A DNA stretch of 64,000 nucleotides from positions 48,886-112,885 of the forward strand of contig CALLMF010000027.1 in NCBI GenBank assembly GCA_938006335.1, given 5' to 3'. Below are positions 1 to 12,207 of this stretch, in pieces (position 1 is the first letter of the stretch; each line of letters begins with the position of its first letter). This DNA comes from an uncultured Granulosicoccaceae bacterium (GTDB lineage: Bacteria > Pseudomonadota > Gammaproteobacteria > Granulosicoccales > Granulosicoccaceae). The translations under genes and the position numbers were made by a program. Under the pieces are notes generated by a model. The model worked only from the letters and a program-made list of their open reading frames with translations, made no database searches and had not been told where the DNA came from.

Positions 1-2511
<2,511 letters not shown>

Positions 2512-2595
2512 GTCGACTGTCAAGGCAGCTGTGCCTGCCTCGATAAACCCGCTACCCACGCTTCGGCCAGGCGCCGTGGCACGACGAGACCACTG

Positions 2596-3078
2596 ATGAA
2601 TCGCGTACCCCTGACCAAACGTGGAGAGACCCTGCTGCGTGAGGAACTGTCTGATCTGAAGTCCGTGCAGCGCCCGGCGGTGATTCAGGCGATTGCGGAG
2701 GCACGCGAGCATGGAGACCTCAAGGAGAACGCCGAATATCACGCGGCGCGCGAGCAGCAGGGCTTCATCGAGGGGCGCATCAAGGAGATCGAGGCGAAAC
2801 TCTCGAATGCCCAGGTCATCGATGTGTCGACCCTGAATGCCAATGGCAAGGTCGTATTCGGCAGCACGGTCAAGCTCGCAGACCTCGAAACCGACGCGGA
2901 GATTTCCTACCAGATCGTAGGTGATGACGAGGCGGACCTCAAAGTGGGTCGCATTTCCTTCGGCTCACCGGTGGCCAAGGCCCTGATCGGCAAGGCGGTG
3001 GGCGACGAGGTTGCGGTCACCGTGCCTGGCGGCATGAAGGAATACGAAATTCTTGCCGTGAGTTACGAAGCCAGCTAG
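2596..3078 (+). CDS. greA: Transcription elongation factor GreA
   Basis: GreA rescues backtracked RNA polymerase by stimulating cleavage of the nascent transcript through the secondary channel. The 160 residues match the family length (~158). Residues 1-75 form the coiled-coil hairpin, with the tip motif GDLKENAEY at 40-48 containing the acidic pair Asp41 and Glu44 that positions the catalytic metal. The C-terminal half is the FKBP-like domain, with [12 protein letters not shown] and [14 protein letters not shown] as typical signatures. It lies 84 bp behind carB on the same strand and is probably co-transcribed. The ribosome binding site is weak (GAGACCACTG before the ATG). No anomalies. Confidence 0.97.
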   Translation: MNRVPLTKRGETLLREELSDLKSVQRPAVIQAIAEAREHGDLKENAEYHAAREQQGFIEGRIKEIEAKLSNAQVIDVSTLNANGKVVFGSTVKLADLETDAEISYQIVGDDEADLKVGRISFGSPVAKALIGKAVGDEVAVTVPGGMKEYEILAVSYEAS

Positions 3079-3193
3079 CTGTTTTGACGGCTTTGCTCCA
3101 ATCGTGCTGTCGTTGTAGGTACAATTCGACTGGTTTTTGACGTAATTGGCGGGCTCGGACAACTCCGGTGCCCGAACCAGCGAACGGAGTACC

Positions 3194-3814
3194 ATGAGCA
3201 CGCAGCGCCCCCTGATCGATTCCCGACGTCGTTTTCTTCGTCGCGCCGCCGGCGCGTCGGTGCTTGCGTGTGCGGGTGGGGTGTCGCCTGCGGCCTTCGC
3301 TGCGGCAGAAGCTCCCGCCGACGACGGCTGGCAAGCCGTGGGTGCAGCATCCGATGGCCTGCCCGACGAGCGCCGCCTGCGACTGGTCAACCGGCACACC
3401 GGTGAGCGCCTGGACACCGCCTACGTCACCCGCGGCATGTACATTGACGAAAGCCTCGAGTCGATTGCCCACCTGATGCGTGACCATCGCGCCAACGAGG
3501 AGCGCCTGATGGATCCGGATCTGCTCGACATTCTGTTCCGCGTCCAGCAGCAGCTGGCCGTTGACGCACCGCTGCACGTACTCTCCGGTTACCGTACGCC
3601 GGGCACCAACGCAGCGCTTCGCAAGCGTTCCAACGGAGTGGCTCGCTACAGCCTGCACATGGAAGCCAGGGCCGCGGACATCTACGTTCCCGGCGTCAAG
3701 ACCCGTGATCTGCAGGCTGCCGCCTTGAGTCTGGAGGCCGGTGGCGTGGGCTACTACGGCAAGTCGGGTTTCGTCCACGTGGACACCGGCCGAGTACGAA
3801 ACTGGGGCGGTTGA
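3194..3814 (+). CDS. Tat-exported DUF882/M15-type murein peptidase (YcbK/MepK-like)
   Basis: Probable periplasmic peptidoglycan peptidase of the M15-like DUF882 family, the group containing E. coli YcbK/MepK. The start was placed at the ATG at 3194 because CGGAGT lies just upstream and it begins a clear twin-arginine signal (DSRRRFLRRAAGAS, then Ala-rich, cleavage near PAAFA-AAE). A TTG at 3146 is in frame but would bury the signal. The zinc-site pattern is visible: LSGYRTPGTN, SLHMEARAADI (His, Asp) and FVHVDTG (His). The protein is 206 residues and ends in the family's typical RNWGG. Substrate (crosslink type) is inferred from family. Convincing family member, specificity unknown. Confidence 0.85.
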   Translation: MSTQRPLIDSRRRFLRRAAGASVLACAGGVSPAAFAAAEAPADDGWQAVGAASDGLPDERRLRLVNRHTGERLDTAYVTRGMYIDESLESIAHLMRDHRANEERLMDPDLLDILFRVQQQLAVDAPLHVLSGYRTPGTNAALRKRSNGVARYSLHMEARAADIYVPGVKTRDLQAAALSLEAGGVGYYGKSGFVHVDTGRVRNWGG

Positions 3815-4042
3815 CGTGCAGCATTGATACCGGCGTCAGTGCGGCACTGTCACGCGCGCAAGCATGCACGTGAACCACTCGGCATTTGGTGTCAATAAAA
3901 CGTCGTTTCCGTGACCTGCTGCCAGACCCCGCAGCCGGTTCACGCCAGAATCCTCAAAGCAGAAGTCAACTCACCGGCAGCCGGCGATTTGGCGACATTC
4001 CACTGACACCGCCTGGCGGCGGATGTACCCGGAGACTTTGAG

Positions 4043-4726
4043 ATGAACCACAGCACCCCGAACTTCCCTCGCATTGGCCGCCGTCTGCTCGCAGGCATGA
4101 CTGCTGCCGGTCTGATGCTGGGCCTTGCTGCTCCCGCCAGCGCGGCCACGTTCGGTGTTCGTGTCCTCGACGCCGAGGGTGTTCCGGTCGCTGGCGCTTC
4201 GGTCTGTTTCGGGCTGGAAGGTAACCACAAGCAGTTCGCTGCCATGTTTACCAACGACGAAGGCATCGCCACCGCCACGGTGCCGAACGTGCCGCTCGTG
4301 GTGACCGTCTCGAAAACGCGCTTCAGCGGCGTCCGCGTGCAAGAGCCCGCTCGTGGATTCAACCTGATCAAGGACATGACTCTGGTCGAAGGTGTACCTG
4401 GCCCGCGTTGCCGTGCCGACAGCGCTCTTGCCGACGCGGCCGGCAGCATGTTGCGCATTCGCGATGTCGACGTGAGCGATGACGGCGATGTCATGACGCT
4501 ACGTGCCGACGCAACAGGCGAGCCCACCCACTACCGTGTCGCCACGGATCGCGATTTCACCGGCGCAAACTGGCAACGCTACGACGCGGCAATCCCGGTA
4601 GACAGTCAACTCGCGGCAGCCTCTGAGCTGTTCCTGCAACTGCGCCGCTTTGCGGGGGATGCGACTGCGTCGCTTGAGATGCGATCTGATGTCTCGGTAA
4701 TCGCCCTCACTAAAGTGCTCCAGTAA
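4043..4726 (+). CDS. Secreted hypothetical protein with an N-terminal Ig/transthyretin-like module
   Basis: I do not recognise a named family. The 227-residue product starts with a clear Sec signal peptide (GRRLLAGMTAAGLMLGLAAPASA, cut after ASA about residue 34). Residues ~36-105 (FGVRVLDAEGVPVAGASVC, then GIATATVPNVPLVVTVSKT) read like a carboxypeptidase-regulatory or transthyretin-like beta-sandwich, a fold common in secreted proteins. The second half is acidic and also looks beta-rich. A GGAG lies 11 bases before the ATG. It stands alone between the DUF882 peptidase and the convergent Trm112 gene. Exported location is well supported; function is unknown. Confidence 0.7.
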   Translation: MNHSTPNFPRIGRRLLAGMTAAGLMLGLAAPASAATFGVRVLDAEGVPVAGASVCFGLEGNHKQFAAMFTNDEGIATATVPNVPLVVTVSKTRFSGVRVQEPARGFNLIKDMTLVEGVPGPRCRADSALADAAGSMLRIRDVDVSDDGDVMTLRADATGEPTHYRVATDRDFTGANWQRYDAAIPVDSQLAAASELFLQLRRFAGDATASLEMRSDVSVIALTKVLQ

Positions 4727-4748
4727 ACATCCCTGGCAGACTGGGCAC

Positions 4749-4937
4749 TTACTTGGGTTTGAGCGACTCGGCCTCCTCCAGCGTCAACGCCCGAGCTTCG
4801 TTCTCAAGCATGACAGGCACGCCGTCTCTCACCGGGTAGGCGAGGGCGGCCTGGCGGCTCCACAGTTCGTCACCACGCAACTCGACCTTGCCCTTGGTCA
4901 CGGGGCAGACGAGGATATCCAGCAATCGTTTGTCCAT
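4749..4937 (-). CDS. Trm112/YcaR-family small protein
   Basis: A 62-residue member of the Trm112-like UPF0434 family (E. coli YcaR type). The family contains small proteins related to the zinc-finger activator subunit of methyltransferases; the role in most bacteria is unproven. Signature segments are [16 protein letters not shown] near the N terminus and [17 protein letters not shown] in the C-terminal half. Only one cysteine is present (CPVTKG rather than CPxCKG), so a complete zinc site is unlikely. It is convergent with the secreted hypothetical (22 bp apart) and 65 bp downstream of the pilY1-B stop on the same strand. The usual lpxK/kdsB neighbours are absent. Confidence 0.88.
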   Translation of the reverse strand: MDKRLLDILVCPVTKGKVELRGDELWSRQAALAYPVRDGVPVMLENEARALTLEEAESLKPK

Positions 4938-5002
4938 CCTGCGATCCTAACCCAACCGGCGTCCATGCCCGTTGGTGGATCAAGCCGTAGTGGCTCGCTG
5001 AA

Positions 5003-8000
5003 TCAGTCCTCGATGCCGGTGTCTACCCAGAACGTACGCGTTGTCTCGTTCGAGATATCGGTCGGGATACGTTCTGTTCCGATAAAGACCTGAGGATCTG
5101 CTGCGTTGCCGTTGGAGTCCTGACCAATGAGTATTGCGGCGTTCGGTGGTGGGCCCTTGTGCTTCAATTCCATGCGCATGTCCCCCGATCTGCCCGAGCG
5201 GTAGGTCTTGTTGATCACGCCGTCATTGTCAAAGTCGACCGCAGGCGTGCCGTCGGTGATGGACAGCGCGTACGCATGGCCTTGTCCGAGTGCGACCTCG
5301 CAGGCAACGACGTTGGACGCGGGCGTGTACGTCGTGAAATAGACGACGTTCTTGAAGATCAGACTGGTGCCGAGTACCTTCTCTCCGGCGTCAGGAAAGC
5401 GCAGGTACCACCCGTTGGAGAGATCGCGATCGGCGTTCGAGGATTCCATACCATTCACATGCACCAGATCAGCTTCGGTAATGGGTACCCACTTGCCTGA
5501 CTGGTCGAGGCGGCCATAACCCTCGGGAACAGCGCGAACGTCATAGATCTTGACCATGTACATTGCGTCTTCAACAATGTCGTTCAGCGGATGGGCACGC
5601 CAACCTGACCCGATGGTCACCGACAGGTAGCGCTCGCCGTCTTGCTGGATCAGGGCGACGTCCGGTTCGCTGTAGAACCGGCGATGTGAGTCCTTGTTGT
5701 CCTCGGCAAGACTGGCTATGACGCCGCCTTGCAATAGATCAGACCCGGTGCTGCCGTCACCCACGACATCAAAGCGCCAGATCTGGCCACCCATGTCCGA
5801 GGCGTACAGCTGATCTGCGAGGCCATCAAGGTCGATATCGACCACACGGATGTCTGCCGGTATGCTGTACTGCATGTCCGAGAAACGCTGATCCGGAGAG
5901 GATGCGTCACTCGCGCCCCTTGAAGGGCCGGTGGCTGACCACAGCAGCTCGCCGGTCTCGGCATCAACCACAAACAGTCCGCGGCCTTGAGAGTCGATGG
6001 TCTGTGACATCGTGATCGCGTTGCCGTTGGCGTCGCGGTTGGAGTCCGGGTCCTGATTGGTATCGTAGCCGGCACCAAAAACGAGTACATCGCGTGACTC
6101 GCTGCCTATCAGCATTTCCGTGTGCGTCGCCTTGGACCATGATTGCCCGAGTTCTTCAAACCCAACAGTGCCGTTGGCTCCGCCCTGGATGACCCAGGCG
6201 AGTTTGGGTTTATCCGGATCGGTAATGTTGAATGCGTAGTAGTTGCGACCGCCTCGTCGCATCGCCACGTACAGGTACACCGATTCACCATCTGCGGATT
6301 CGACGACGAAATTCTCGTTCGGGTCTTCGCGCCACAAGGTCATGGTGCCGTCCAGGCCGTAGGGATGGGGTGTTGACGTCGAATTTTCGAAGAACAGCTG
6401 ATGGTTTTCCATCAGCTCGGCCGGCGTGAACGACCACAGCTCATCACCGGTCTCTGAATCGATGGCGTGCAGGAGACCTTCGTTGGTCGCGACGTAAACC
6501 ACAGAACGGTCAGTCGTGGCGCTCTTCGCACGATAGTTCACGATCACCGGCCGGGCGTGCATGGGATCTCCCATGTGGCCACGTGATTCGGTGACGTCGC
6601 CATCGTCATCGAGATCATGCACGTCCATGCCGCGTACCCACTGCATCAACTCGCGGCGGTAGATTGCTTGTTCCGCTACACCGGCCGCGCGTCCCTGAAT
6701 GCCCAGGAGTACATCGTCGATCCCGTTGTTGTCTTCGTGAAAGCGGTGTGTCTCTGCGGTAAGGTCGATACCTGTGTTCGGGATATCAGAGGGCTCTCCA
6801 AGATAGGTGTACAGCTTGCGATTGGCCACGCCGTCATGAGCGATCCTGACCGCGGCGCCACCTTCTGGTACGCGGTCGCCGTCTGGCGTGGTGATGACAT
6901 TGCCATCACTGTCCAGGTTGTCCCAGAAGCTCGTGACGTCCTCGTAGAAGAAGCCGAGATCCTCATCGACGGCGAGCTTGCCATTCGCGTCGAGGATGTT
7001 GGTGCCTTCAGCGGAGCTGTCGCCCGTATCGTTGGCGTCCGGCTCAGCGATACCGAGACGGTAGCGTTTGAGGTTTCCGTTCCACGTCGGGCGGTCGGTC
7101 GGCTTGAACAGCGCGAAGTACACGTCTTCCCGGTGAGCAAGTCGATTGAACTGGTTGACGGTCGCACCCGGCGCGGTGAAGCTGGTGTCTATCGACTGTA
7201 CGCCGTTCAGGATTGCTTCGAACGCGGCAACGAGTTCATCCGCTGAGTCAGCCGGGTAGAAGCCACCGCCGCCGGCAGCCGCGACTGATTTCAGATAGCG
7301 AGGGTCGTTGAGGTTGAAACCGATGGTGTGTGTTGTGATGTTCTGTGATTCTGCGACAAATTCGTTGTGATCCGTTTCATACAGCCACTTCGCCAGATCA
7401 GTGCCGCAGGCTTCGTTGTATGAATTGTCTTCGCAGTCGGTCGAATCAATCAAGTCCTTGATCTTGTCGGACACGTTGTCGCTACTTGCCTGACCATCCG
7501 ACAGTACGACGACGTGGTTGGTTGTCTGACAGCTCGAATCAAGCGGAGAGATGTAGGTCGGATTGTTGTTGATGGTTTCGTTCTTGCAGCTTTCGTCGCC
7601 GGGGTCTCCTGTAGTACAGCCGGGCGGCGTGTACAGGATGCCACCGGTATAGGAGTTCGGATGCGAGATACGGTACCGTGAACGGGGTGACCACCACGCT
7701 CCGCGTGTTCTTCCATAGTCCACTGACTCACCGAGTAAGTATTGGGCCGCTTCGTAGTGAGCACTGACCAGCGGCGTGCCGCCGTAGGCATCGAGCTGGT
7801 CGATGATGTTGAGCATTTCGCTACGTGCGGTGACCGTGGCTGCACCGAGTCCCACGCTCGCAAAACCCTTGTATCGGAGCAGCAGCTTGGGCGCAGCCGT
7901 AGCCTGATAGTCATAGCTCGCGAACTGGCGGTAGCGGTTGCCGTTACCCTCCGGTTCAATCATCAGATTGAGCGCGTTACCGGAAGACCAGTCCGCACGG

Positions 8001-9379
8001 CTGATCACTTCCTCGACCACACTCGCGATATTGGGTGTTGTCATCGTCTGACCGACGGCCGGGCTGTCTGTCATGGTCCAGGTGACATCCGCGCGTGTCT
8101 CGTCGCGATTGGACAGTTCCCATCGGTTGCCAGAGAAGGCGTCCGCATCGCCGACGTCCTCAGCAAAGATGCGTGCCCTCGCGGTACCGTTGCGAACGCG
8201 GTCGACGGTAAACTCGATACGCGCATCGATGATCTCGGATCCTTGCGGAATCGCGATGTCACGAAAGCGTGTACCCAGGCGCTGGCCTCGATTGGTACGA
8301 GGCACCTGAAGGCTGTTGTCTGTGCGACGAACGACGCCGTTGTTGAGCTTCTGCTCCACATCGTCATCGTCGGACGCAACTTGTGCAACGACGGTCTGTG
8401 CAATACAGCCTTGGCCAGGTGCGATCAGGCTGGCGTCATAGACCAGACGGAGTGTCGCCGGGTTGCTCGCAACTTGCGCATTGGCATCAACGTTGACGTG
8501 TTCGAGACTCTTGATACTGCGTGAGTCGGTGCCTCTGGCCATCAGCACCAGAGCGTTGCCGCCGCACCATCCGGGTCGGTTGACGATTTCCTGAATGACG
8601 CCGCTGATATCCGGGGATTCGTAGCTGGCATCGGCTTCCCAGGCGCCGGGATCAAAGCTGCTTGTCGCCTGCGTGGGTTGGCGATTGCTCAGGTTGTTTC
8701 TGGCGTTGTTGAAGGCGTCTGCATCGTCTGCGTCCTCTCCGTAGAGGGTGATGCTCGCGGGGCCATCATTGTCGTATACGGAGTCCATCTCGAGAGTGGC
8801 AGACACGATGCGCGCTCCCTGCGGAATGCCAAGGTCGTCAAAGCGAAGCCCGACGATCTGCTCGGCGCCGCCAGGGCCTTCCTGGCCACCCACACTGAGG
8901 TTGAATCCGCCTCCTTGCATCCGACCGTTTGCTACCAACTGCTCGGTATCGTTGTCGACATCGTCGATCGAATTGCGCAACAACACCTCGGTACACGCGG
9001 TGCCTTGGCACGCTGATTGATCGATCGGGGTCACCGGGTAGAGCACCGGTCCACCGCCGTAGCTACCGTTGAGGCTCATGAGCCCGACATTGACGTTGGT
9101 GGTCTGCTCGAATATTTCTTTCATCGCGGACTTCATTCGAGACAGGCGGGTGCCGGATTGTCCGAAATCTGACAACCCCATGGAACCAGACGTGTCAAGG
9201 ATGAACAGCACGTTGGGTGCGGTGTTGCCGCTGGAGTCGACCTGCCCGAAGAACACTTCGGTGTCGTCTGCCGATACGCCCGCGGTGTAGCTGGCGAGCG
9301 CCAGTATCACGCCGGTGCTGAAACCTGTGAGTCCGGTACGACTCCGCCATTTCGAGGCTGTGTGTGTGACGTGTTCCAT
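5003..9379 (-). CDS. pilY1: PilY1-like type IV pilus tip protein, copy B
   Basis: Large secreted PilY1/PilC homologue, a pilus-tip adhesin and assembly factor that works with the minor pilins. The 1458 residues comprise a signal peptide (cut near GVSADD), a von Willebrand A domain with a MIDAS motif (LDTSGSMG, residues ~61-68), an insertion at ~140-510, the rest of the VWA fold (VVVLSDGQASSDNV; THTIGFNLND), and a C-terminal beta-propeller with YVATNEGLLHAID and the EF-hand-like loop DIDLDGLAD. The insertion holds two copies of a beta-sandwich-like repeat starting GIPQGARIVSATLEM and AIPQGSEIIDARIEF. AAGGAG precedes the ATG. It follows pilX-B by 53 bp and ends operon B. Family secure; role of the insertion unknown. 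Confidence 0.9.
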   Translation of the reverse strand: MEHVTHTASKWRSRTGLTGFSTGVILALASYTAGVSADDTEVFFGQVDSSGNTAPNVLFILDTSGSMGLSDFGQSGTRLSRMKSAMKEIFEQTTNVNVGLMSLNGSYGGGPVLYPVTPIDQSACQGTACTEVLLRNSIDDVDNDTEQLVANGRMQGGGFNLSVGGQEGPGGAEQIVGLRFDDLGIPQGARIVSATLEMDSVYDNDGPASITLYGEDADDADAFNNARNNLSNRQPTQATSSFDPGAWEADASYESPDISGVIQEIVNRPGWCGGNALVLMARGTDSRSIKSLEHVNVDANAQVASNPATLRLVYDASLIAPGQGCIAQTVVAQVASDDDDVEQKLNNGVVRRTDNSLQVPRTNRGQRLGTRFRDIAIPQGSEIIDARIEFTVDRVRNGTARARIFAEDVGDADAFSGNRWELSNRDETRADVTWTMTDSPAVGQTMTTPNIASVVEEVISRADWSSGNALNLMIEPEGNGNRYRQFASYDYQATAAPKLLLRYKGFASVGLGAATVTARSEMLNIIDQLDAYGGTPLVSAHYEAAQYLLGESVDYGRTRGAWWSPRSRYRISHPNSYTGGILYTPPGCTTGDPGDESCKNETINNNPTYISPLDSSCQTTNHVVVLSDGQASSDNVSDKIKDLIDSTDCEDNSYNEACGTDLAKWLYETDHNEFVAESQNITTHTIGFNLNDPRYLKSVAAAGGGGFYPADSADELVAAFEAILNGVQSIDTSFTAPGATVNQFNRLAHREDVYFALFKPTDRPTWNGNLKRYRLGIAEPDANDTGDSSAEGTNILDANGKLAVDEDLGFFYEDVTSFWDNLDSDGNVITTPDGDRVPEGGAAVRIAHDGVANRKLYTYLGEPSDIPNTGIDLTAETHRFHEDNNGIDDVLLGIQGRAAGVAEQAIYRRELMQWVRGMDVHDLDDDGDVTESRGHMGDPMHARPVIVNYRAKSATTDRSVVYVATNEGLLHAIDSETGDELWSFTPAELMENHQLFFENSTSTPHPYGLDGTMTLWREDPNENFVVESADGESVYLYVAMRRGGRNYYAFNITDPDKPKLAWVIQGGANGTVGFEELGQSWSKATHTEMLIGSESRDVLVFGAGYDTNQDPDSNRDANGNAITMSQTIDSQGRGLFVVDAETGELLWSATGPSRGASDASSPDQRFSDMQYSIPADIRVVDIDLDGLADQLYASDMGGQIWRFDVVGDGSTGSDLLQGGVIASLAEDNKDSHRRFYSEPDVALIQQDGERYLSVTIGSGWRAHPLNDIVEDAMYMVKIYDVRAVPEGYGRLDQSGKWVPITEADLVHVNGMESSNADRDLSNGWYLRFPDAGEKVLGTSLIFKNVVYFTTYTPASNVVACEVALGQGHAYALSITDGTPAVDFDNDGVINKTYRSGRSGDMRMELKHKGPPPNAAILIGQDSNGNAADPQVFIGTERIPTDISNETTRTFWVDTGIED

Positions 9380-9432
9380 CGTGCTGTGCTCCTTGTATGT
9401 TTCGGCGTTACCCGTATAACGCCGTACAACGA

Positions 9433-9873
9433 TCAGTTGGCTGGGACTTCACGGACCGCGCCCTGAGCGACACCGGCGCCGGCGATGTTCTCTCGCAAGC
9501 CCTTGCCTCTGACTTCGAATCGCAATCCTTCAAATAGTCCGATAGACGATCCCGGCACAATGCTGCCGCCGACATATTCGAGCGACGCATTGCTGGAAAT
9601 GCGGCTGCTGCCATCCATGTTCAGCGTCACTTTGTGTGGATTACCAACGCCCTTGTCAAAGGCTGCAGTAATGTTCGAGTCATTGTTCAGGGCAAAGTCG
9701 GTGACCGACTCTGCCGATTGAAATACCGCCTTGGACTCGATGGCGTTGGTTGCCATGCGGTGCTCGAGTGTCGAGCTCTGCATGACGGATATGCCCATGA
9801 TCGAAATCATGAACAACAGGATCATCGCGATCAGTAGTGCGCCACCGGATTGCGTTCGAGTATTCGAGTACAT
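9433..9873 (-). CDS. pilX: PilX-like minor pilin, copy B
   Basis: Small type IV minor pilin of the PilX type, part of the priming complex with PilV, PilW and FimT/FimU and coupled to PilY1. It has a short leader, then SGGALLIAMILLFMISIMG as the hydrophobic N-terminal helix, followed by the PilX-like segment STLEHRMATNAIESKAVFQS. The Glu5 typical of pilins is absent, as is common in PilX-type proteins. The ATG at 9873 shares one base with the pilW-B stop (TGATG), indicating translational coupling. 146 residues. The closest relative in the window is the PilX of operon A (18661-19158), with the same helix and QSAES motif. Confidence 0.88.
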   Translation of the reverse strand: MYSNTRTQSGGALLIAMILLFMISIMGISVMQSSTLEHRMATNAIESKAVFQSAESVTDFALNNDSNITAAFDKGVGNPHKVTLNMDGSSRISSNASLEYVGGSIVPGSSIGLFEGLRFEVRGKGLRENIAGAGVAQGAVREVPAN

Positions 9874-11048
9874 CAATTGCCCGTATCCCTGAAGTTGCGC
9901 ACCTTGATCGTGGTGTTGAAGGCGAGGCGAAAGCGTTTGTCCCCGCCGTGCGACGGCTGCCCGACTACGGCGGCGGACGAGGTGGCAGGCGGAATCTCTA
10001 CACCTGCCAGCTCGTAGACCTTGGTGTCGTTCTCGTCGGCGATCGGATCTTCCGATGCCATCAGCACACCGATACGAACGGCGGTGACGCTGGCGGGATT
10101 GATCGGATTTCCGGCGCTGACCGTGCTGCGAAGCCCGTTGGCGTCCTGAATCTCAAAGCTCACGACGAGCTGTTCGACACCTTGTACGATTTCGAACGGC
10201 GGGTTGCTGCTGTCGAAAGGTGCGTCCTGTTGATACAGGGCCGACACGGTCTGACCGTTTTCGTCGACCTCGCCGGTATCTCCGACAAAGTACACCCGAG
10301 TGTTGAATCGCATCACCATGGTCTGTGCGCGTAGTCGGTCGCTCTTCCCGTACAAGGTGCTGAAAGTGCCGGAGTTGTTCTCGCCTGCCGCGTGCTTGAT
10401 GACGGTCTTGCCGCTGATTTCACTGACATCCGTCACGCGAAACAAGTCTCCGCCGATGCAGTCGGAGATGATCGCCAGGTCGCCGGTGTCCAGGCTTTGG
10501 GCCCGGGTATCCAGGAAGATATCGCCCGACGGACTTGGGGTACTCGTACCGCCCAGCGGGAACTCCATCCGATAGGTGTTTTCGTCACCGAACTGCAAGG
10601 CGAGGGTATGAGAACCCGGAATGCCCGGATTCGAGCTGGGTACAGTGAAACGGTCTGTACCCGTTCCCCAGGGTGGCATCGGCAACCAGGAGCTTTCGCT
10701 GACGACACGGCTACCCCAGAGCGCCGTAGACCGTAGTCCTGCCGAAGTATCAGACATCGGTACTGACGCTGCGCCTACCACAACAGACCCTCCGCTGATT
10801 GGCGCACAGCCCTGGAATCCTGCCATACGGACGTCACGGGACATGACGTCGAGCGCGAAGCGCGCATCTTCCTGCAGGTTGGCGATGGCCTGATTCAGCT
10901 GAGATGATTTCTGGTTACCGCTGAATACCGAAATCATGCCGAGCGTAACGATCAGCCCGAGCACCATGGCTATCAGCAACTCGACCAGCGAGAAGCCTTT
11001 TTGCGAGCACCAGACGATTGCTCTGGATCTCTCTCCCGTACGTTTCAT
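9873..11048 (-). CDS. pilW: PilW-like minor pilin, copy B
   Basis: PilW-type minor pilin. The start was set at the ATG at 11048, giving a leader MKRTGERSRAIVWCSQKG followed by the pilin motif FSLVELLIAMVLGLIVTLG; longer in-frame starts would put ~80 unrelated residues in front of the prepilin cleavage site. The 391 residues include PilW features: SGNQKSSQLNQAIANLQEDA, RDVRMAGFQGCAP, and a long C-terminal region ending in RLAFNTTIKVRNF. It lies 5 bp behind pilV-B and overlaps pilX-B. It functions with the other minor pilins to start pilus assembly and carry PilY1; this is inferred from the family. Confidence 0.9.
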   Translation of the reverse strand: MKRTGERSRAIVWCSQKGFSLVELLIAMVLGLIVTLGMISVFSGNQKSSQLNQAIANLQEDARFALDVMSRDVRMAGFQGCAPISGGSVVVGAASVPMSDTSAGLRSTALWGSRVVSESSWLPMPPWGTGTDRFTVPSSNPGIPGSHTLALQFGDENTYRMEFPLGGTSTPSPSGDIFLDTRAQSLDTGDLAIISDCIGGDLFRVTDVSEISGKTVIKHAAGENNSGTFSTLYGKSDRLRAQTMVMRFNTRVYFVGDTGEVDENGQTVSALYQQDAPFDSSNPPFEIVQGVEQLVVSFEIQDANGLRSTVSAGNPINPASVTAVRIGVLMASEDPIADENDTKVYELAGVEIPPATSSAAVVGQPSHGGDKRFRLAFNTTIKVRNFRDTGN

Positions 11049-11053
11049 TGAAA

Positions 11054-11596
11054 TCAAAACTGGGTGAGGAAGTTGACGTTCAGAGAGTCGCTGCCATCCT
11101 TGTCGGCCCATACCAGCATGATTGTGAACTCCCCGTCGCCCTTGGGTACGATCGAGCCACCTGCAGTAACGTCGGCGCTGCTTGGCAAGGCAGGTGAGCG
11201 GTCGGTGCTCGGATGCAGGTAGTCGCTCCACTCTGCGAGGTCGCGTAGGGCGATTTCGGTAGCTGAGCACGCGGTGGTCGCGCATTCGGGGCGACTGCCC
11301 ACTTGTGCGGTTGTACCCGCATCGTAGTCACCGTTTCTGACGCCCTCGATATTGGCGCGCATCCGATCCGTGATGTCGTTAGCCATGAAGTAGGCCTGCG
11401 ATCGATAGTAGGCTGACTGGCTGAAGCGCATGCCCTCGACTTGCATTCGTGCACCCGCCAAAAAACCGATCGACACGATCAGCACCGCGAGCATGACTTC
11501 GATCAAACCGATGCCGTGCTGCGCGTGAGTCGTTTGTCGGTGCGACCGTTGCCTCACGGGTGCCGCGACGCTTGCTTGACCTCGACTCAGTCGCAC
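11054..11596 (-). CDS. pilV: PilV-like minor pilin, copy B
   Basis: PilV-type minor pilin of 180 residues. The prepilin site is HGIGLIEVMLAVLIVSIG, followed by the PilV hallmark FLAGARMQVEGMRFSQSAYY and RSQAYFMANDITDRMRAN. The start is a GTG at 11596 with AGGAAG at good spacing, overlapping the end of fimT-B by 10 bp. The leader before the cleavage site is long (about 27 residues) and basic. The C-terminal part has the Cys pair region ECATTACSATE and ends with FTIMLVWADKDG. The sequence parallels the operon A copy closely in architecture. Function by family: part of the tip-priming complex. Confidence 0.88.
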   Translation of the reverse strand: MRLSRGQASVAAPVRQRSHRQTTHAQHGIGLIEVMLAVLIVSIGFLAGARMQVEGMRFSQSAYYRSQAYFMANDITDRMRANIEGVRNGDYDAGTTAQVGSRPECATTACSATEIALRDLAEWSDYLHPSTDRSPALPSSADVTAGGSIVPKGDGEFTIMLVWADKDGSDSLNVNFLTQF

Positions 11597-12207
11597 GAGG
11601 TGATCTTCCTGTTGAAAGCGTCGACGAGCGCATCGCTATCGCTGTGCGTTCTTGCGCTGCGGATATCTCCGCTGACGCCCACGTTCATCGCCTTCCAGTG
11701 ATGAGACTCGCGGTCATCGCACACTGCGATGAACCCGGGTTCCCAGTTGGACTGACCGTCTCTGGTGTATCGGATGAACTGACGTTTGGCGGAATTGCCG
11801 GAATCCCGATCCGCGGAGGCGATGGCGACAACGCTGTTGTCCTCATGCACGGGTGGGCACCTGCGCAGGATGGTCGAGTCCACGTCCACCGTGGCGGTGT
11901 CCAGATCAGGCGTTCGATTGAGGTTTTCGTCTGCGCCTTCGGTGAACACCAAGGCACCTTTTGACCAGTCGCTGCCACAGCTGTCTGCTCCGCCCCGCGG
12001 GCAGACCGTGACAAAGCTGGAGCGACGTACTGCCTCGGACCGTGCCGATAGCAAAGCCAGATTCAGGCAAGTGGCTTCTGCCGAGATGCGACCATTCTTG
12101 ATGGTCTGCAGGAAACTCGGTACGGCAACGGCCAGGAGAATCGCTGCGACGGCAAGCGACACGATCAGCTCAAGAAAGGTAAATCCTTTTGACGGTTCGG
12201 CGCGCAT
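11587..12207 (-). CDS. FimT/FimU-like (GspH family) minor pilin, copy B
   Basis: GspH/FimT-type pseudopilin and first gene of minor-pilin operon B. 206 residues: leader MRAEPSKG, then FTFLELIVSLAVAAILLAV as the N-terminal helix with Glu at the +5 region, and the GspH-type body (LALLSARSEAVRRSSFVTVC, FTEGADENLNRTPD, IRYTRDGQSN). It lies 144 bp downstream of pilE on the same strand, so operon B may have its own promoter in that gap, although I cannot point to convincing -35/-10 boxes. The equivalent gene in operon A is at 20851-21492. FimU and FimT cannot be separated by eye. Confidence 0.86.
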   Translation of the reverse strand: MRAEPSKGFTFLELIVSLAVAAILLAVAVPSFLQTIKNGRISAEATCLNLALLSARSEAVRRSSFVTVCPRGGADSCGSDWSKGALVFTEGADENLNRTPDLDTATVDVDSTILRRCPPVHEDNSVVAIASADRDSGNSAKRQFIRYTRDGQSNWEPGFIAVCDDRESHHWKAMNVGVSGDIRSARTHSDSDALVDAFNRKITSCD

